A program made the translations under genes and the position numbers. From NCBI GenBank assembly GCA_004835665.1, contig RBKR01000016.1, positions 496,001 to 560,000 on the forward strand: DNA of 64,000 nucleotides, written 5' to 3'. The notes beneath the pieces were generated by a model that searched no databases, was not told the origin of the DNA, and was given only the letters and a program-made list of their open reading frames with translations. Below, in pieces: positions 1 to 11,566 of the stretch (position 1 is the first letter of the stretch; each line of letters starts with the position of its first letter). The DNA comes from Phoma sp. XZ068 (lineage: Eukaryota; Ascomycota; Dothideomycetes; Pleosporales; Didymellaceae).

Positions 1-1122
1 TCGAGTTCATAAGATCGTGTTATCACCTGAGGAACGAGCGCAGTATGAGCATACTAAAAGCATCATGTCTAGGGCAGCCAAGAACCAGGTAGGGGTATTC
101 GATCAGAAAAGCACGTTAGGCATGTTCCAGACCCAACTCCAGCTACGTATTCTTTGCAACCATGGCACCTGGCAGCAGCTGTTTTCTTGGAGTCGTCGTA
201 AACTCTACCTTTTAGACGAAAGAGAGTTGAAAGAAGCCGAAGTAGGGAGCCATGGTGAAGCCACCTGCTCGGCTTGTCGTCAAACAATGCCATTGTTTGG
301 TCTTGGCTCTTTGTTCCGCCGGTACGAAGAAAACTGCAGGCATGTCCTGTGCTCTGAATGCCTTGAGCAGAGCACGCAAGGTGATCAAGATCACCTGCCG
401 ACAAGCTGTCCATTATGTACTTCTCTTTGGGGCACGTCCAAACGTCAACAACGTCCTAGAGAACATTCCCAAGAAGATATGTACTTTCGAGCGGATGGTA
501 AGTCTTCTAAAATGGAAGCGCTCATGAGCGATGTAATGAAGGACATATCGAGGACCAAGAGGTAAATGCCCAGAAGATTACCATCAAAAGTCATAAACAT
601 TAACCATGTCCAGTATCATATTTACCTGCTGGACGCGAACCTTGGATTTGATTCAACTCTATCTGTCGAAAGAGAACCTCACCGTCGAAAATTTCAAACG
701 CATTGATGGCGACTGTCCAACCAGAAAACGAGAGCAAATCTTAGAAGAATTCGAGAACAATCCTGACCTGCATGTTCTAATCATGACCACAGGTACAGGA
801 GCCGTAGGGTGCGCTTATCTCCTTCCTGTTGGTTGATTATCATGTAAACACTAACACGTGCAAGTCTCAACCTCGCCATTGCAAATAGAGTGTTCATCGT
901 CGAACCTCAGTGGAACCCTTCTGTCGAAAACCAAGCTGTTGCTCGCGCACTACGCCTGGGCCAAAAACAAGCAGTGTTGGTTACTCGTTATGTTGTAGAC
1001 ACGTCGGTCGAACAGGTTAGGATATGTCTCTGCTACAATTGACCATACTCTAACTGCATTAGAACATGCGAAAATTACAGGATACAAAGCTTGAGATGTC
1101 GAACCTGGTCAAGAGCGGTTGA
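1..1122 (+). CDS. SNF2-family DNA-dependent ATPase with RING finger, 3' part only
   Basis: C-terminal 321 residues of a Rad5/Rad16/HLTF-type SNF2 ATPase; the N-terminal half lies outside the window. Exons read as 2-561, 614-808, 865-1015 and 1063-1122, with phase kept and CTAAC branch sites before the second and third acceptors. The first exon has a Cys-rich RING-like segment (CSAC, later HVLCSEC, then CPLC), which in this family acts as an E3 ubiquitin ligase inserted between the helicase lobes. The later exons carry the helicase C lobe: FTCWTRTLDLI, the TGTGAVGLNL motif, then an arginine-finger region reading ARALRLGQ where RVHRLGQ is usual. The protein stops soon after motif VI, as expected. 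The expected role is chromatin remodelling or post-replication repair in the nucleus. The exact orthologue cannot be fixed without the N-terminus. Confidence 0.85.
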
Positions 1123-2270
1123 CTGTAGTCAAATTATATGGCAGTCTTATGTCTTTTTTTTTGTGTCTAATCGTCAACGATCGCTGCCATTTTCTACACA
1201 ATACTATCTATATGCAATCGCCCAACCACACAAGATAAGACGTGCCCAACCATAGGTAAAGGTCTGGGGCTGCATTGCAAACAAACAGCAGAAGTATCAA
1301 ATGCAACGAGGTTTTCAAGAGCCTGTGCAGATTTGTTTCATAAACATGATTGGCGTCCCAAACTGCCCTCGACGAATGACATTTCTTATCGCAAAAGTGG
1401 TGCATACTGTTGTGGCTATGCCTGTCTCGCAGGGTGTCCTCAATTTTCAATAGCAGACTGCTGCTACGCTCACCTGTACGCAGCTGCTCATGCGTGTGAA
1501 ACGAGGCTGCCGGAAGAACACGTCAGCAACCTGTCCTTCGCCCTACCCAGGTGGACATTGCAGCGCTTATAGCGCCCCACTTCATGGCCCCCACTCATCC
1601 CTACCGCTCACTTCTGTGTTTAGGGGACTTGTAGAACTCCCTGGGACGATTCAAACAGAAAGCGTAGCCGCAGTTTCAAGCGTGAACATATATGTACATC
1701 CTTGCCTACCTCAGTCAATCAGTGAACATTTCATCTTTGCCTACCTCTGTTAGCTCTATTGAATTGTACGAAATACCCAAGGCATGCATGCTCGCTGGAT
1801 TTCCAACTGACCACACCTTCTCCAGTAGCAGTGCTTACTGGGGCTCGGGACAGGCCCGGCAAAAGGGACACGCACTGCAATCTTTAGCGCGACCGCGGCA
1901 CTACCCAGGTCGTCAGCCAAAATCCAGACGCTTACTCTTCCGCGCTAAAGAATGCAGTGCTCTGGCCTGCACTGAGATTCGACTCGCATCGTTGCCTCCA
2001 CCACCCGTATTTCAAGACAACTCTAACGTATCACTGCACTTGCTCAGCAATTTTACATTCACTGCTGGAAATTGCGGCATAGCTAACTGCAAGCTCACGT
2101 TCATTAGGCCATATGAATTGACTGTGTGCCCGCTCCCGCGCTGAACCTACTTACAGGCCAAAGAGGAATCGTCATCCCAAACTGCGGATTCTGTCAAAGT
2201 AACCTCCTCAAGCACCCAATAAAAACCGCGATATCCTGAAAACCTCAGTACTCGCCTGATCAAACTCCTA
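1123..2270. other. intergenic region with one inverted motif pair
   Basis: About 1.1 kb between the SNF2 stop and the stop of the next, convergent gene. Short open frames here show no recognisable family or splice logic. The only structure I see is the inverted pair of the 18-bp motif at 1872-1960. Confidence 0.5.
1872..1960. repeat. inverted pair of the 18-bp GCACTGCAATCTTTAGCG motif
   Basis: A perfect forward core copy (1872-1889) faces a reverse copy (1943-1960) that differs at one base. The 53 bp between them could form the loop of a hairpin. The palindrome extends inward with GCG/CGC. No target-site duplication is evident at the ends. It belongs to the family that fills 10.1-14.1 kb. 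Confidence 0.75.
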
Positions 2271-2857
2271 TCAAACTTCCTCTTCTTCAACGCCACCACC
2301 TAGAAGCGCATCGTACTCCTCCGGATCAAGCACCTCAACCTTGACCTTCTTGCCCTCACCTCCCTCCTCACTCTCGCTCGCACGCTTACGGCCAGTGGTC
2401 GGAGTCTTCAGACCCTCCTCATCGCGCACATCCTCAGACGTATCCTTCTTCTTCGCCGTGCCCTTCTTGGCCCTCGGCGTCTTCGGCGTGCCGGCAGCTA
2501 TCTTGGGAGCAGCGAGCTTCTTGGGGGTCGCTGGAGCGTCGGCTGAGGCAGTCGTGGAGGAAGATACGTTCTTCTTCTTCCAGGAGTAGAGGCGGTTCTC
2601 GACTGCTTTGGGCGTGCATTCCGTGAAGCCGTCTGTGAATGCGTTAGTATTTGTGAGGTATATTGAGATGGTGCGTACCAATGCCGGCGGCTCGAACGCG
2701 AGTTGCGATCTTCTCGCAAAGGGCCTTGCCGAAGGAGATCTGGCATTCTTCGAAGACGCCGTGGAGGAGCTGGGGCGTCGTGGTAAGTGGATGTTATCAA
2801 AGCATGTAGAGGGAGACTTACGATCGAGTCGAGCTCGGCAGTCCACTTCTTTGACAT
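2271..2857 (-). CDS. small basic nuclear-type protein, paralogue of its neighbour
   Basis: A 162-residue protein from three exons: 2822-2857, 2679-2769 and 2271-2632 on the minus strand, with canonical GT/AG sites and consistent phase. The start MSKKWTAELDS was chosen because it aligns with the neighbouring gene. An N-terminal module of about 55 residues (WTAELD, then a helix, then CTPKAVENRL) looks like a small helical, possibly Myb/SANT-like fold. The rest is Lys/Ala/Pro-rich and then acidic, with TPK/TPRAKK repeats resembling AT-hook or histone-H1-type tails, a KKVKVEV patch and a Glu-rich end. Chromatin or DNA binding is inference from composition only. The gene to its right is the same module with a different tail, so this is a tandem duplication. 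Function unknown. Confidence 0.75.
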
Positions 2858-3402
2858 TGCGGTGGTGTTGGATTGATGCAACCTAGAGGTTGTCATTTAT
2901 CGCAGCTATGAAAGAGTGTGGGCAAGATACCTTGGTTTAAAGTTGATAGCGGGAGCTCGAGTTGGGAGATCTGACGCAGGGTGTGTGAGGATAGCAAAGG
3001 AAGAGCAGGAGAGTTGAGAGAGATGCGCTTCTTATGCCCCCACGAGGACGAAAGACGGGCGCTACGGCATGGGAGCCTGGTAGTGAAGGTGAGAGAGAAG
3101 TGCCCCGGCCTTGCTCCTTGAACACCTCACCATGAGTGCGCTCTGAATGAGGTGAACATAATGCTTACACGCATGAAAAATCACTCATGTTCGCAATCCC
3201 GGTATTTGGGTGCATTGCTTGTCATCGAACCTTCAGCACGTCTAACATCATGTGCACTGACTGAACCCTTGACTCCGTACCCATCGTAGACGGCGTAAAC
3301 CTTGTAAAGAAGAACCATTGTACGCCGAGTGACTCCCCTTCCCTTGACCCAAATCCCTCAATGTCATACTGCTATCACCAAGAAGCACCGCAACTGCTGT
3401 GC
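2858..3402. other. spacer between the tandem paralogues
   Basis: 545 bp holding the upstream region of the 2271-2857 gene and the 3' end of the 3403-4050 gene, both on the minus strand. No further gene or repeat seen. Confidence 0.5.
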
Positions 3403-4050
3403 TTAGACAAAAGCCAAATCCTCATCCACAGCTTCACCATAGGTGTCGCTCATGTTGATGCGAGTAGGACCCTCTTCATCGACGGGCTCGACCTTGACAC
3501 GCTTGGCCTTAGGGGTGAATTCGTCTTCTTCATCACCCTCCGTGGCATCGGACTCAGTGTACGAGACAGGAGCTTTGGTGACACGACCACGCTTGCGGTT
3601 CAGGGAAGGCGAGACGGGTTCCTCATCCTCGTCCTCCTCCTCAGAAGTGGTCGCGGTGTCGGTAGTCTTCTTGTTGGAGCCACGCTTTGCTGCTGAGCCA
3701 CGGCCCGACACAGGGGTGTGGGGGGTACGAGGCGTTGCGACGGTCCTCTTGGTCGCGCTTGAGGTTCTAGAGTTGCCCATCTTACCGGAGTTGCGTAGGT
3801 TGGTCAGACGGTGGCTCACGGCCTTGGGGGTGCAACCTGCGAGTAGTCAGTATTCTGTGTAATGTGGGTGTATGGTGGGCTTACCGTCACCAATCTCCTT
3901 TGACAAGTAGTCTAGTAGAGGCTTCGAGTTCTTGATGTCAAAGAATTTGAAGATACCTTTGAGGAGCTGTGGGGGTAGTAAGTATAAATTCAGTTCATTG
4001 TATTAAGAACGACTTACAGTACGGTCCTTTTCGGCGGTCCAATTAACCAT
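3403..4050 (-). CDS. small acidic/basic nuclear-type protein, paralogue of its neighbour
   Basis: A 182-residue protein from exons 4018-4050, 3885-3966 and 3403-3836 (minus). Both introns fall at the same places in the protein as in the 2271-2857 gene: after the eleventh or twelfth codon, and just before the CTPKAV motif. The N-terminal module begins MVNWTAEKDRTLLKGIF and runs to CTPKAVSHRL. The tail is low-complexity: Ser/Thr/Pro with TPRTPHTP, a Glu/Asp run, and a KAKRVKVEP patch that resembles a nuclear localisation signal and a sumoylation consensus (VKVEP). It is probably a nuclear protein of unknown function. Shared intron positions and the shared module show common descent with its neighbour. 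Confidence 0.77.
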
Positions 4051-5070
4051 GTTGTCGATGGACTGCGAAAGCTGTACTTGTATAAGTTGGAGTTTACAAC
4101 AGCTTTGCACAGAAGCGACATACCTGTAAGGCTGTTGATAGAGAAGATTGAAAGGTGTGTAAAGAGGTACGGAAGCAAAAGTGGGACGAAGAAGAAAAGA
4201 AGTTGGGAGCTGGGGGACGGTGTTATATGTGGGTGCATAGCGAGGCTCGAACTGTCACGGTGAAGGTGAGAGACAGGCACATTAATGGCGCTATACATGG
4301 CGCTAGCTACACGCTAGATGATTAGAGCTAGGCAACAACTGGGAAGCAAAGGGACGGACCTGTTGGAGCGGGCTAATGTTGCAAGTTGCAGTAAGTTGTT
4401 GCGCAGTTGAACGTGTGAGAAGGCGAGGTGAAGCCGAATGCTGGCCAGTGTTCAACGAGTACCCTCTCAACGAACGAGCTGGCTTAGGTGGCAGTACATC
4501 TGGTCCCAAGTTAGAGCATGCCGGCCTCCATCTAACTTCCAATTGCTCAAAGAGGATGACCACTCTCATCCTGGTGCGCACCCCAGCATCCACTGAACAA
4601 TCGCCACCGTTACGGGCGTACTTTCGCGTACATGGGAAGGCATAATGCAAGCTGATCATATTATTAGAACTCGGCAAAGTCTTGAGTTGTAGGAGTAATG
4701 AAGATAGTGTGAAGTGAGCTTGCCATTGCGGTATGAAAACCTGGATGAGAGATGAATGCGAATGAAGATACTCTACGCGCATGATGACATGGTCACGCAC
4801 ACTGCGCTCCTTCCTATTCTCCATCAACCAAGCATATTACGGCAGGCATTGGTATACAATGGCAGACTATGACAGACAACGGCAGACTATAGAAAGGAAC
4901 ATCGTGCCAACGTCAGTGCTCACGCAAACAGGAAACAGATCAACTGCGACCACAGCGCGAGGCGAAAAGCGCACAAGTTCAATTACTAATTCCGATATCC
5001 AATTTATTTGACATATCCATCCAAGCGTCAATCCTACCCAACCACTACTTTCATTTCACCAAGCTCAAAT
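4051..5070. other. gene-free spacer of about 1 kb
   Basis: No coding exon with family similarity or convincing splice sites on either strand. A short local repetition of GGCAGACTATGACAGACAA-like sequence lies near 4860-4890. Otherwise it appears to hold the promoter of the gene to the left and the 3' flank of the gene to the right. Confidence 0.45.
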
Positions 5071-7278
5071 CTACCCACGTTCAACCCTACCAACATCTAG
5101 GCCATCACCTTCAATCAACTGCAACGTCCGCCGCCTCTCCTCCCCTTGCCTAACACGCTCACGGCTCTCCATGCTTTTCAGCTCGTTCATCCATTCATCC
5201 TCCGCCGCCTTGGTTGTACTCTTCGCTACTACATGTAGGCTACTCGTTGAGCGGAGATGTTGATGCCAGCGTAGGGAGTCGAGGATTGATGATTTGCTAG
5301 GACTGCGCTTGTATGTTTTGGTGGAAGATTTGCTTTTGTTGCGCTGGTGGTGTTCGTGGTCGAGTATGGTGGGGTTGGAGTCGTCTTTTGAGATAGAGAG
5401 GGAAGGGGATGGGGGGTGGTTTGTGAACGATGGCCGTGGGATTGGTTCTAATAGGTTTGTAGACGAAAAGGACGAGGAAGACGATGAAGAGAAACGGCTG
5501 TGGAGTTGCTCAGGCGAAGTGGCGCGGGAGTTTATTAGGACCCAGAATGTTCGCTTTGTTGGCGTACGCTGCTGCGTCAGGCTGCCCAGCCTGTTGACTC
5601 GGTCAAGGGCACGGCGACGAAGGGTTGGTGAGCGCTTTCGTTCAGCTCGCATGGCTTCCATCTTTTTGAGCTCGTCTGCCCAGTCGTTGAGATCTGCAAG
5701 GTCGGGCCCACGGTGTCTGTGTTCTCGGTCTTCAGGTGTGAGCTCTCCTTTGGGGACTTCATCGGTTACATCAGTCGAGATGTGGAGATCAGTGCGTCGA
5801 TAGCGAGAGTAGCTTCTCTTGTGACCACTATTAGTCACACTGGACTCATTCCAACGCATCGACGAATGGTTCTCTTCAATGGAGCCAGCGCTGGATCGCT
5901 GCGGGAAGCATGATTCCCCGCTCCTCGCCAAATTGCCAGTCAGATTAGTGTTCTCCCGTGATCTACGGAAGGGGAGGTCGCTGTTGGACAGCTCATTCAC
6001 CATGGACGCGAGTGCCCCAGAGCTTGTACTTGTACTCATCTCGCTCTTGATGCTGCGCAAGAAGTTACCGTAGCTGTAACCGTCATCATCATAGCCGCTG
6101 CTTGAACCATCAGTGTCAGATGCCACAAGATGTTCTGCATCTTCCAAGATCCTCACTGCCCACGCTGCTTCCAGTGCCCTGTTGACGAGCGCCAAGTCGC
6201 CCTCTTTGCGCTTGCGAAACATACGTAGGGCTTCTCGTTGTTCGTCTAAAATCGAGACGGCTAAGTGAGTAGGAGGCAGGATGTAATCCTCTTTGTTGAG
6301 AATATGTGGGATCGGCATGAGAGACTCGTTGTTCATCCAGTCGTTCTGTTCGGATAACTCCAGTTCGTTCACGATACATAATGGACCTCGTATCGCAGCC
6401 TCATGGAGAGCGTAGCTTCGCAGCATTTTTGGAAGATCCCCGACGATAGCGCTTGCCAGCTTCACTTTTCGAGAGCGTAAGACTACCTGAGCCGCTTCAA
6501 TCGCATCTTTTGGTCTGATCATTGTAGCAGGAACGAAATCGTTCTCGCCAGAGTAGCGAACGTTGTGACGGGCCAGGCAGTACGCGCGCGTGTAACTGTC
6601 AACTTCGTCTTTGACCCTATCGTAGATCGCCAGGGCGTCTGCACCTTTAGGTACGATCGGGAAGACTAAACCGTCTTCTATGGGTGTGATAGGCATTGAA
6701 ACTTCATGTTGCTCTGCGCATGATGTGTTCTCCCGTTCCACCCATCTGGAGAAGGAGTTGTTTATCGGTACAGGCGAAAGGGGTGTCACCGGACCTGACT
6801 GCATGACATCCCAGCGATATGTTCGTGGCGAATCAGGTGCTGGGGTGCGCGTTAGAGGGAGCGAAGCGGTTGCGGTGTGTAAGCGCGTAAGCTCGATACG
6901 TGTCGAGGTCGACCGCAAAGTAGTTTGAGAAACTGCAGGCGCTGATGCGGCTGTCATAGCTCGCGGTCGCTCTGTAGAATGTACCGTCGTAGTAAATTCA
7001 TGTGGTAAGGATCGAACGTTATCCTCTTTGCTTGCAGTCTCGATTGCCGCAACGACAGGCTTCCATTTCATTGCTGCGAACCTCTTCTTCCAAGCCAGGG
7101 CTACTCTCAACGTTTGCTCTCGTTGCTCGTCGTCTGTCATATATTTTAGCGCTTGGAGAACGTGCGGTTTCTCGAGGAAGCCGTCAGGTAGCTGCAGTGA
7201 CGGTCTCGGCGGCAGCTTTGGCGCATCGACCTCATTAGGTACGATACTGTTGACGATGAGACCTAGTCCGGGGTCCAT
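5071..7278 (-). CDS. 735-residue conserved-type hypothetical protein
   Basis: A single uninterrupted minus-strand reading frame. I do not recognise the family. Residues 1-95 look ordered: a Pro-rich start, then a helical stretch with LQALKYMTDDEQREQTL and WKKRFAAMKWKP. Residues 230-400 look alpha-helical with many charged residues. The middle and C-terminal parts are Ser/Thr-rich and low-complexity, including a run of eight serines near 602. A short motif occurs twice in the C-terminal half, WADELKKME near 533 and WMNELKSME near 696, each followed by an Arg/Glu-rich helix and RRRAL or RRTLQL. No signal peptide or membrane segment is seen. The composition suggests a cytosolic or nuclear scaffold, which is only inference. 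It lies 367 bp downstream of aspartokinase on the same strand. Confidence 0.75.
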   Translation of the reverse strand: MDPGLGLIVNSIVPNEVDAPKLPPRPSLQLPDGFLEKPHVLQALKYMTDDEQREQTLRVALAWKKRFAAMKWKPVVAAIETASKEDNVRSLPHEFTTTVHSTERPRAMTAASAPAVSQTTLRSTSTRIELTRLHTATASLPLTRTPAPDSPRTYRWDVMQSGPVTPLSPVPINNSFSRWVERENTSCAEQHEVSMPITPIEDGLVFPIVPKGADALAIYDRVKDEVDSYTRAYCLARHNVRYSGENDFVPATMIRPKDAIEAAQVVLRSRKVKLASAIVGDLPKMLRSYALHEAAIRGPLCIVNELELSEQNDWMNNESLMPIPHILNKEDYILPPTHLAVSILDEQREALRMFRKRKEGDLALVNRALEAAWAVRILEDAEHLVASDTDGSSSGYDDDGYSYGNFLRSIKSEMSTSTSSGALASMVNELSNSDLPFRRSRENTNLTGNLARSGESCFPQRSSAGSIEENHSSMRWNESSVTNSGHKRSYSRYRRTDLHISTDVTDEVPKGELTPEDREHRHRGPDLADLNDWADELKKMEAMRAERKRSPTLRRRALDRVNRLGSLTQQRTPTKRTFWVLINSRATSPEQLHSRFSSSSSSSFSSTNLLEPIPRPSFTNHPPSPSLSISKDDSNPTILDHEHHQRNKSKSSTKTYKRSPSKSSILDSLRWHQHLRSTSSLHVVAKSTTKAAEDEWMNELKSMESRERVRQGEERRRTLQLIEGDGLDVGRVERG

Positions 7279-7645
7279 TTTGACGATAGGCGCGAGGGGT
7301 TGTATGGTGTGTGTTGTGGTTGTGGTTCGATGCGAAGTCAGAGTTTGATCAGCAAGCTGAAGCTCTCAGCATAATTTGAGGTGAAAGTGAACTACGAGGC
7401 GCGTGTTTGGCATTGAAAAGCCACTCCCACTCTGGTATCGAGGCAAACGCCTTTCACCAAATACGTGAGATAGCTGAGCCATTGGCCAAGACAAAAAGGA
7501 CCTAGGTTATGTGATGATAGATTTCAAACGCAACATAGAGAGGGGATAGTGGAAGGTAAAATCGGCTGTCGATAGAATGCGGTCTTTTAAGAAGACGTCT
7601 AAATGGTCGGTATGGTATCCAACTCCGCAGATGCAAATGCAATGA
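7279..7645. other. spacer downstream of aspartokinase
   Basis: 367 bp between the aspartokinase stop and the start of the 735-residue gene, both minus strand. It must hold the aspartokinase 3' end and the promoter of the next gene. No other structure seen. Confidence 0.45.
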
Positions 7646-9343
7646 CTATTCCAAAAAGGTGAAGAGGTTCGTGTGGACGACATTGAGAGCGCGATCTGCC
7701 TCGCGCTCCTCAATGACGCAAGAGATGTTGATTTCGCTGGCACCTAGCAGAACTGTTAGTCTAATCTAGCGAAACATTGAACGGCGACACGTACCCTGCG
7801 AGATCATCTCGATGTTGATGTTGTTGTTACCGAGCACGCTGAAGAACTTGCCACTGATACCGATCATGTTCTTGAGCTGCTTTCCAACCAAGCTGACGAT
7901 GGCCATATCAGGCACAATGTCGATAGCGCCCAAGTCGCCAAGGTCGTTGACGGCGCCTTGAAGATCCTTGTCCTGGATCTTGTACTCATCTTCGCCGCCA
8001 CCGCTCAACAGGGCGGACTCGGAGTGCAGAGCCATGGAGACATGGACCTCAGAGGAAGAAATGAGATCCACGGACAAGTGCCAACGGTCCAAGATGCTGA
8101 AAATGTTCATCAAGAAGCCGTGAGCACGAGTGCGCTTGTTGCTGTGGACGTTCAGAACAACGATGTTATGCTTGATGGTCACAGCAGTGGGGCGCTTGGG
8201 CGTGTTCAGTGAGCTCAAAAGGCTGGAGGAGCGGGTGCGGAAGAGGCCGTCCCTCAGAGGAGAGTGTGACTCCAGCGCCTTCAGGTTATCGGGGAAGATG
8301 ATGGTTCCAGCACCGCGTGGGTTCATGACGTTCTTGATGCGGATGGGGATGCGCGCGCGGATGACCTGCTCCATGGTAAAGGGATGAATGACTTCAGAGC
8401 CGTAAAACGTCAGCTCGGCAGCCTCGGAAGGCGTGACGCTGGGCAGCAGAGCAGCGGTAGGGACCTTGCGGGGGTCGGCAGTGAAGATACCATCCACCTC
8501 CTTCCAGATCTGAAGCTCCTTCGCCTTGACGCCGACAGCAACCAGGGCGGCGCAGAGATCGGTGTATCCACGTCCAATGGAGTTCAAGAGACCGCCTGGG
8601 ACGTTGCCAAAGAAGCCAGTGATGACTGGGACTTTGTCGCCGCATGCCTCGACCTCCCTGGCCAATGCTGCAGCTAGGTCCGCGTAGAACTGCTCGTTCA
8701 GGCCCTTCTTTGGGGTGTGGAAGGTGACGATGTCGGCGAGGTCGACAAACTGGGCAGGCGTGCCACGGTCGTTGAGCAGCGCCGCCATGTAGCGACAGCT
8801 CAGCTTCTCGCCCTTGGCAATGATCTTGTCCTCGACGCGGCTGGTGACTTCCTCCAAGTGTTGCGCCGATTCGAGGATCTTGGTGAGCGTCTCGCATTCG
8901 GCATTGACCTCCTCGGTGAAGGCAGCGAGGATGTCAGCGCTCCGGATGGTGTCGGCCGCAGCCTGGATGTGGTCGGCGCGGATGGCCTCGACGATGTCAT
9001 CGTAGCCGCGGTGGCCCTGCTTCTCGGCGGCGCGGGCGGAGCGGAGGAGGCGGTTGGTGGTGCCCTCGGTCTTGTTCTTGGTGCTACGAGCAGAACAGAC
9101 GACAGCGGCGCGATTGGTCTGGTTGCCAGCCCTATTGTGGTGTTAGTGTCCGGTGGTGGTGCCATTGGCTGTGGTGGGGTTATGTCGCCCTTACTTGACA
9201 ATGTCCGCTATATTCTCCGCAAACTTTCCAACACTCGTTCCGCCAAACTTGAGCACAACCCAGCCTCCCGGCAGATGCTTCTCCTCGGTGTGGTTCGCTA
9301 TCCGCTCGACCTCGCTCCTGTGACCGTTGGTGACTGCAGACAT
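7646..9343 (-). CDS. HOM3: aspartokinase (aspartate kinase)
   Basis: Catalyses ATP-dependent phosphorylation of L-aspartate, the first step of the threonine/methionine branch, in the cytosol. Three exons (9195-9343, 7795-9131, 7646-7743) give 527 residues, the same length as yeast Hom3. The amino-acid kinase domain starts with LKFGGTSVG at 31-39, and GRGYTDLCAAL marks the substrate pocket. Two ACT regulatory domains fill roughly residues 380-527; the second includes the GISGKFFSVLGNNNINIEMISQ-type segment, split by the last intron. ACT domains in this family mediate threonine feedback inhibition. The start MSAVTNG was preferred over an in-frame ATG 51 bp upstream, because it sits close to the kinase motif as in homologues. 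No truncation or missing motif. Confidence 0.95.
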
Positions 9344-10993
9344 GGTGATCGCGTGTGGTGGTTTCTTCAATTCCAGGAAAGTGTTTCGATACACGGGTGG
9401 TGTAGTTGTTTATGGATATCTGCTCTGTGCAGTGATTGAGTGTTTTGGTGACGTGGTGAAGTGTGAGGGACTTTTGGCGTTGTGAGTCGTGGTGGGGCCT
9501 GACTCTTCTTTTGTTCCGGCGTCGGTGTGGCTAATGAACAACCGGCCAAGTGCCATAGCCTCCACTCGTTCAAATGTCGGCGGGAGAAAAATTCGCGGCT
9601 CCTGGTTTGTGGAGCCCCAACACTGTCCACTCTTTAGTCATCCTGTTGAATCATACCTCCTATCTCGAGATACATCGCACTCGACACCTCACGCATCATG
9701 CTCTCTGTACCATGTCGTGCTTGTGCTGTGTGTAGATGAACTCTTTGTCTTGTGATGGCGGCCCGCTGCCGAAGTGCCGATCAAGCTTCGAACGTTTACG
9801 TGCCGAAGCTTCGCCGACGGGACCTTGCAGCTATCTGATTGATCGTCCACCCCCACGATCTCAACATGCCGAAAGATTGCAACAAGGCATTTCCATAGAA
9901 GCCGACAGCTATCTTGGCTGATTGTATGTCTGTAAACTCTTTCAGGATCCCTGCAACGCTTAGCTAGAGCATACTTCCTCGGTTGCAGCGAGCATTGGGT
10001 CGACCACACGACTACAGACATCATATTCCTTACACGCATCGATGAGCACTTACCGTGCTATCCCATTCCGTAAGTACTTCTAGAAAAAAAACCTTGACCT
10101 TTGCCACGGACTCGTCCTATACATGTGGCGGAGGCCTTCTGCACGGCTCATCTTTGCACTGCAATGTCTAGTGTAGGTAAGCGTTACCCTGCCACTGATG
10201 TTGTCCAGACTCCCTCTATGAAAATCTTTGCACTGTACTCTTTAGCATGGACGACCGATTCTGTCACGGATGTTGTCAATCTGTCTTGTGATCACATAGT
10301 CCCTACGGCGCTAGAGATTCCAATGCAGAAGTACAACTGGCAGGGGCGTCACAAAACCCTTACGCTATCTTTACACTGCAATCTGTAGCGTGGACGGGCC
10401 GTTGGCAAGGGAGATATATGAGCGGCATGGCCGCGGCACAGCCGATACAGCTCATGCACCGCATTCCAACCCCACACGATAGACGGCTGATTCGAGAAGC
10501 TAGACAGGGCTCTGCATAAGCTCCGGACTGCACTGCAATCTTGAGCTTCGAAGAGGAGGTCTTATGAGAACCTACCCGATCACATGTGAACCTTGGGTAT
10601 CAGCCGCCATTAATCCGGTCAACCAACAGCGACCCTGCTCAAGCATACCTTGGTTGAAGAGAACGTACTCTTGTTCGCCAGTGACATGCCGATCTACGGT
10701 GACTGACAGTTCACCCGTCTCCAACAAAGTGGAATGAGACCTGTAGCCAATGGTGAACTTCATCAGCAGCAGATACTCATGGCACGGTAAGTAATTAATG
10801 TGATGCCAAAAGCGGACAACGTATGATCAGCGTCTGTACGGTCCAGAAAGCAAGGCTTCCAAATTCTTTGTGCTTCTGATACATTCTCGACCCAACACAC
10901 CCATTCACTAAACCCTGCCGGCTAAAGACCATACAGGCAAATTGATTCGTTGGGCGCAAAGAGGCAGGGAAGCCCTGCATCGTGGGATCGAAT

Positions 10994-11300
10994 GCACTGC
11001 AATCTTTAGTGTAAACGAGAAACAGTACTTTCGACGCCTTGCCATGCGATTCGACAAGATGAAAGCACATGTTTGCACATGTTTGCCTTGCCGTGAAGGA
11101 TTGGAGGACGTGAGGCTTACAGTTGGGGGCCACATTTTGCACTGCAATTTCTAGCGCAGAAGAGACGACTATGCGGTGATGTCGCTTCATCTGATTGGAC
11201 TGGAGCGAGGCTGAAGGTATGTAGCTGGGCTGTGCTGCAGCTGTCAGCACACGTCAAAGTGGACCTCAATTAGGCATTTGCTGCACTGCAATCTTTAGCG
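10994..11300 (+). repeat. three forward motif copies at regular 144-145 bp spacing
   Basis: Copies begin at 10994, 11139 and 11283, spaced 145 and 144 bp. The sequence between them is not obviously duplicated, so the even period may be chance or a decayed tandem array. The 10994 copy is followed by GTAAACGAGAAACAG, close to the sequence after the copy at 13253. Confidence 0.6.
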
Positions 11301-11566
11301 CAATGGAGGGGCTAGGATCAGATTGGCAGCCACATGCAGAACCGAACATTTCACGAGGAGAATGGAAGTGGAATCGAATTAGAACACTCGATTGAGACGA
11401 AAGTAACGACGCTTGCAATTTAGTTCCTTGTGTATCGATATCCTACGCAGTGATTTCGGGATTACCACAAGATTTCGAGTCAGACTGGCACTCTCGAAGT
11501 AAACATTGGATGCTCAAGCAAACAGACGGAGGCATTGCATGGGGCCCAGCAGCACATTGGGCCCCA

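Noticed and set aside
4303..4827. A 174-residue minus-strand frame
   Set aside because: Irregular composition, no recognisable domain, no splice partner, and overlaps opposite-strand frames of similar quality.
8717..9439. A 240-residue open frame on the plus strand
   Set aside because: Antisense to aspartokinase; no family similarity and no independent promoter space.
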